A stretch of DNA of 64,000 bases from assembly GCF_014194695.1 (NCBI RefSeq), contig NZ_JACIAH010000001.1, forward strand, positions 496,001 through 560,000, read 5' to 3'. This document shows positions 61,343 through 64,000 of this stretch, piece by piece (position 1 is the stretch's first letter; every line of letters starts with the position of its first letter). The notes beneath the pieces were generated by a model, which had not been told where the DNA came from, ran no database searches, and saw nothing but the letters and a program-made list of their open reading frames with translations. The DNA is from Rhizobium sp. BK399. Lineage in GTDB: Bacteria; Pseudomonadota; Alphaproteobacteria; Rhizobiales; Rhizobiaceae. The position numbers and the translations under genes were made by a program.

Positions 61343-64000
61343 TCAGCCGACGTGCGGGGCCGTCGTCGTATCGTGCTTGTCGTCGTACAGGATCTTGACC
61401 GCTTCGGTGGTGTTCTGGAGAACAGCCACATCGTGCCAGCCGCCATTGGCGTTGACGCTGACCACGGTATCCGCACCTGATACCGTCGTCTTGACGCTGG
61501 CGAGCGCCTCGGCTTCGGTGGCCTGATGACCGAGCAGGCTGTCGAGAAGCTTCGACACATCGAGCGTATCGCCTTCGCTGGCCTTGTAGTCGGTGATCAC
61601 GTCGGCGAGCTTGACGTCAGCAAGGGCATCGGCGTCGAGAACAAAGGTATCAGCCCCTGCCCCGCCGGTCAGCGTGTACATGCCTCCGGCGCCCGACAGG
61701 ATGTCGTCGCCGTCGCTGCCGATCAGCGAGTAGGCATTGCTGCCGCCAAGCGTGGTGTCGAAGGCAACCTCGACAAAGTGACCGGTCGAGCCGTCCGTCA
61801 ACGTATAGCTGCCGTCGGCAAGGATCGACTGGCCGTTGATCTCCGAGTTTGAAGCGTTCGCATCAAGCGAGATGCTGCTGATCGAATGATCCGAGAGGCT
61901 CGAGAGTTCGCCGCTGTCGGTGATGCCGTTGTGGTTCAGGTCCTGCCAGACGGTGAGCTTCGAGAAGGCTTCGTCGGCCGCATCGATCTTGCCGTCATGG
62001 TTGCTGTCGAGAGTCGCTAGCGCCGCCAGGCCATCGACGTAGCTGCCGCCGGCGAAGTGCGGCGAGAAGATCTCGCTGCCATTGTCGATCTTGCCGTTGC
62101 CGTCGACGTCGAAGGCCAGGATGCCATCACTGCCGGCTGTCCAGGCGATCTGATCCTTGTGGCCGTCGGCATTGATGTCGAACTGGACGCCGTGATCGAG
62201 CGTGGTCAGGGCGACGCCATTGTGGTCGAGGTCGAGGATGATCGGGTCGATGGCGAACGTGGCCGCGGACCCCATGCTCGCATACACGTTGGCAAGGGTG
62301 ACGCCAGAAAGTTCGACCAGCGTGCCGCCGGCAGTGGCGCCAGTCTGCTGGTACACGTAGGTGTTGCCCATCCCCGTGAATGCAAGCGTTGCGCCCGCAT
62401 CGCCAATATCACTCGCCATGAGGTACTGGACGACCGCGGCCAAGCCCGAAGTCGACGTCACCGACAAGGATTGAGTGAAGTTGTCGTTACCATAGAAAGT
62501 GGTCATTCCAGTAGTGGTATTGACACTGTGGGACTCGACAGTGTCGCCGCCAATAGTCAGCGCAGAGTCTGAACCGTTCACAGAAGCGAAGGCCTTTACC
62601 GGGGCTACGGAGAAATCCAGCTTGTCGGCAGTGCCGCCCGCTCCCCAATCCGTGATCTTGTCGTATCCGCTGATCGTGCCGTTTTCATTCCTTGTCGCAG
62701 TGTTGCCGGTGCTACCTGCAGCGGCGATAGGCGTGGATTCACCTGAGGCGATCACGAATGTATCTCTACCGGCACCACCCGTAAGGACATCGGCGCCAGC
62801 ACCCCCGTTGATCCTGTCTTCTCCAGAACCGCCGGTGATCACGTCATTGCCGCTAAAGCCGGTGATCGTGAGCCCTTCGGACTGGTGCGAGAGGTTGAGG
62901 GTACCCGAACTCGCCATCACCACGTTTTCTATGCGAGCGAGCTGAGCGTCGTTGCTGTCAGTAAAGCCGCCGGCGATCTTCAGCGTATCAGCGCCGTCAC
63001 CTAGGTCAATCGAAGTGAAGCCGGAAAGCGAATTGCTGACTGTGACCGTATCAGCACCGGTCGACCCAGTTACCTTGGAGGTTTCGATACCGACAAGCGT
63101 CGCGCTGATAGCCGAAAGATCGGTCGTCCCGGCGACGTTGACCGTCAACGTGTCGTTGCCGCCCTTGAGATCGATGCTGTCGAAGGCCGCATACTGCTGG
63201 GCACTGATGGTCAGGTTGTCGTTACCGGTCGAACCGGTGATCTTCAACGTTTCTACGTTCGAGATCGTCGGCGCGGAGGAGGAGATATCGGCTGTTCCGT
63301 TTACGCTTACGGTCAGCGAGTCGCTGTTGCCGCTGCCGAGGTTGATGGAGGTGAAGCCGGTAAGCTGCTCGGCCGACATCGTAACCGTATCACTGCTTGA
63401 GCTGCCAGTCAGCGTTTCGACATTGCTGATCGTGCCGGTCGTGAAGTCGACAGTCGTGGCGCCGACAAGCGTAATTGTATCGCTATCAACTCCACCGTCG
63501 ATCGTCTCGCCAGCAACCCAATCGTTATTGGCCAACAGGAAGTTATCATTGCCCACGCCGCCAGAGAGCGTATCCGCGCCGCCGTTACCGTCGAGCGTAT
63601 CGTTGCCATCACCGCCAAACAGCCAGTCCGCACCGGAGCCGCCCGTCAGGGTATCGTTTCCGCCGAAACCATAGATGGCTGTGGGGGTCGAGCCAGAGGC
63701 GGTTAGCGACGAGTTGGTACCGTTGGTGCCGAGGATGACGTTGACGACGCTATCAGACAAAGCCCCATCGCTGACAGTCAGCGTGCCGCTGACGACGCTG
63801 GCCTGTGCCGTCGGCGTCAGGGTGTTGTCGCCGACATGGAGGCCGGGGTTGCTGCCGAATGCGGTGGCAAACGGCGAAGCAAGCGTGAAGCCGGAGCTGT
63901 CCGGATCCGCGAGCGTGAACTTGATGCCGCTCTCGGTGACGACGAGGTTCGAGACCACCGGCGCATCGTTGACACCCGTCACGTGGACGATCGTCGTCGC
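61343..64000 (-). CDS. VCBS/RTX adhesin, C-terminal part (cut at window edge)
   Basis: The frame is open to the right edge (TTIVHVTGVNDAPVV at the edge is a VCBS repeat end), so the start lies beyond 64000. A GTG at 63982 is internal. In order: a VCBS tail, glycine/aspartate RTX nonapeptides (GGNDTLTGGSGADWLFGGDGND), a beta-rich array of SLTVSVNGT-like units, further RTX, and EF-hand-like calcium loops (DVDGNGKIDNGSE, DSNHDGKIDAADE, DLNHNGITDSGE). A last RTX module and a C-terminal type I signal follow. It is secreted by the adjacent exporter and should bind calcium. The N-terminal retention/cleavage module is not in the window. Confidence 0.92.
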   Translation of the reverse strand, partial: ATTIVHVTGVNDAPVVSNLVVTESGIKFTLADPDSSGFTLASPFATAFGSNPGLHVGDNTLTPTAQASVVSGTLTVSDGALSDSVVNVILGTNGTNSSLTASGSTPTAIYGFGGNDTLTGGSGADWLFGGDGNDTLDGNGGADTLSGGVGNDNFLLANNDWVAGETIDGGVDSDTITLVGATTVDFTTGTISNVETLTGSSSSDTVTMSAEQLTGFTSINLGSGNSDSLTVSVNGTADISSSAPTISNVETLKITGSTGNDNLTISAQQYAAFDSIDLKGGNDTLTVNVAGTTDLSAISATLVGIETSKVTGSTGADTVTVSNSLSGFTSIDLGDGADTLKIAGGFTDSNDAQLARIENVVMASSGTLNLSHQSEGLTITGFSGNDVITGGSGEDRINGGAGADVLTGGAGRDTFVIASGESTPIAAAGSTGNTATRNENGTISGYDKITDWGAGGTADKLDFSVAPVKAFASVNGSDSALTIGGDTVESHSVNTTTGMTTFYGNDNFTQSLSVTSTSGLAAVVQYLMASDIGDAGATLAFTGMGNTYVYQQTGATAGGTLVELSGVTLANVYASMGSAATFAIDPIILDLDHNGVALTTLDHGVQFDINADGHKDQIAWTAGSDGILAFDVDGNGKIDNGSEIFSPHFAGGSYVDGLAALATLDSNHDGKIDAADEAFSKLTVWQDLNHNGITDSGELSSLSDHSISSISLDANASNSEINGQSILADGSYTLTDGSTGHFVEVAFDTTLGGSNAYSLIGSDGDDILSGAGGMYTLTGGAGADTFVLDADALADVKLADVITDYKASEGDTLDVSKLLDSLLGHQATEAEALASVKTTVSGADTVVSVNANGGWHDVAVLQNTTEAVKILYDDKHDTTTAPHVG

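Noticed and set aside
61343..63982. GTG at 63982 as true start of the adhesin
   Set aside because: The frame is open upstream to the window edge with a VCBS-type sequence, so the gene continues outside.

Overview
The window looks like chromosomal or large-replicon DNA from an alphaproteobacterium of the Rhizobiales, most likely the Sinorhizobium/Ensifer group. Support: high GC with strong third-position bias, a DmeR/DmeF nickel-cobalt pair, a Tat-type class A beta-lactamase, a dodecin, a LapG-like protease with a type I secretion operon, a bestrophin-like protein, and short secreted or cytoplasmic proteins of the kind common in rhizobia. The genus is an inference. I found no rRNA, tRNA, CRISPR array or intact insertion sequence.

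Left part (1-20.3 kb): a cupin gene divergent from a wHTH/TPR regulator, a dienelactone-hydrolase homologue that has lost two of its three catalytic residues, and a sulfite-oxidase-type molybdoenzyme bracketed by two near-identical palindromic repeats. A beta-lactamase and the dmeRF metal-efflux operon follow. Next come an acetyltransferase, a PfpI-type protein, a PhyH-like dioxygenase, two c-type cytochrome genes, a LysE exporter divergent from a WYL regulator, an SDR divergent from an AraC regulator, dodecin, exonuclease III, a DUF1254 protein and a metallophosphoesterase.

Middle part (20.3-46 kb): sodB, then a cluster of unknown function made of a long coiled-coil protein, a membrane protein and a membrane-tethered ClpP-like protein. 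The latter two overlap by ATGA, and a pair of competing hairpins lies upstream of them. Then come a secreted protein pair, a hydratase/FAH-family gene, a P-loop kinase, a short-form dihydroxy-acid dehydratase, a peroxiredoxin, a frameshifted FAD monooxygenase, an MFS pump converging on a TetR gene, a glutathione-transferase remnant, a bestrophin-like protein, a branched-chain aminotransferase, a zinc alcohol dehydrogenase, two divergent cupins, a trans-aconitate methyltransferase and zwf.

Right part (46-64 kb): a HerA-like ATPase, an ABC-F ATPase, a periplasmic-binding lipoprotein, and an apparently complete large-adhesin locus. That locus has a LapG-like calcium-dependent protease gene, a tolC-ABC-HlyD operon ending in a ribbon-helix-helix/PAS-like protein, a membrane protein with a degenerate GGDEF domain, and the 3' part of a VCBS/RTX adhesin gene cut by the right window edge. 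No LapD-like receptor is visible, so how the protease is controlled is the most interesting open question here.
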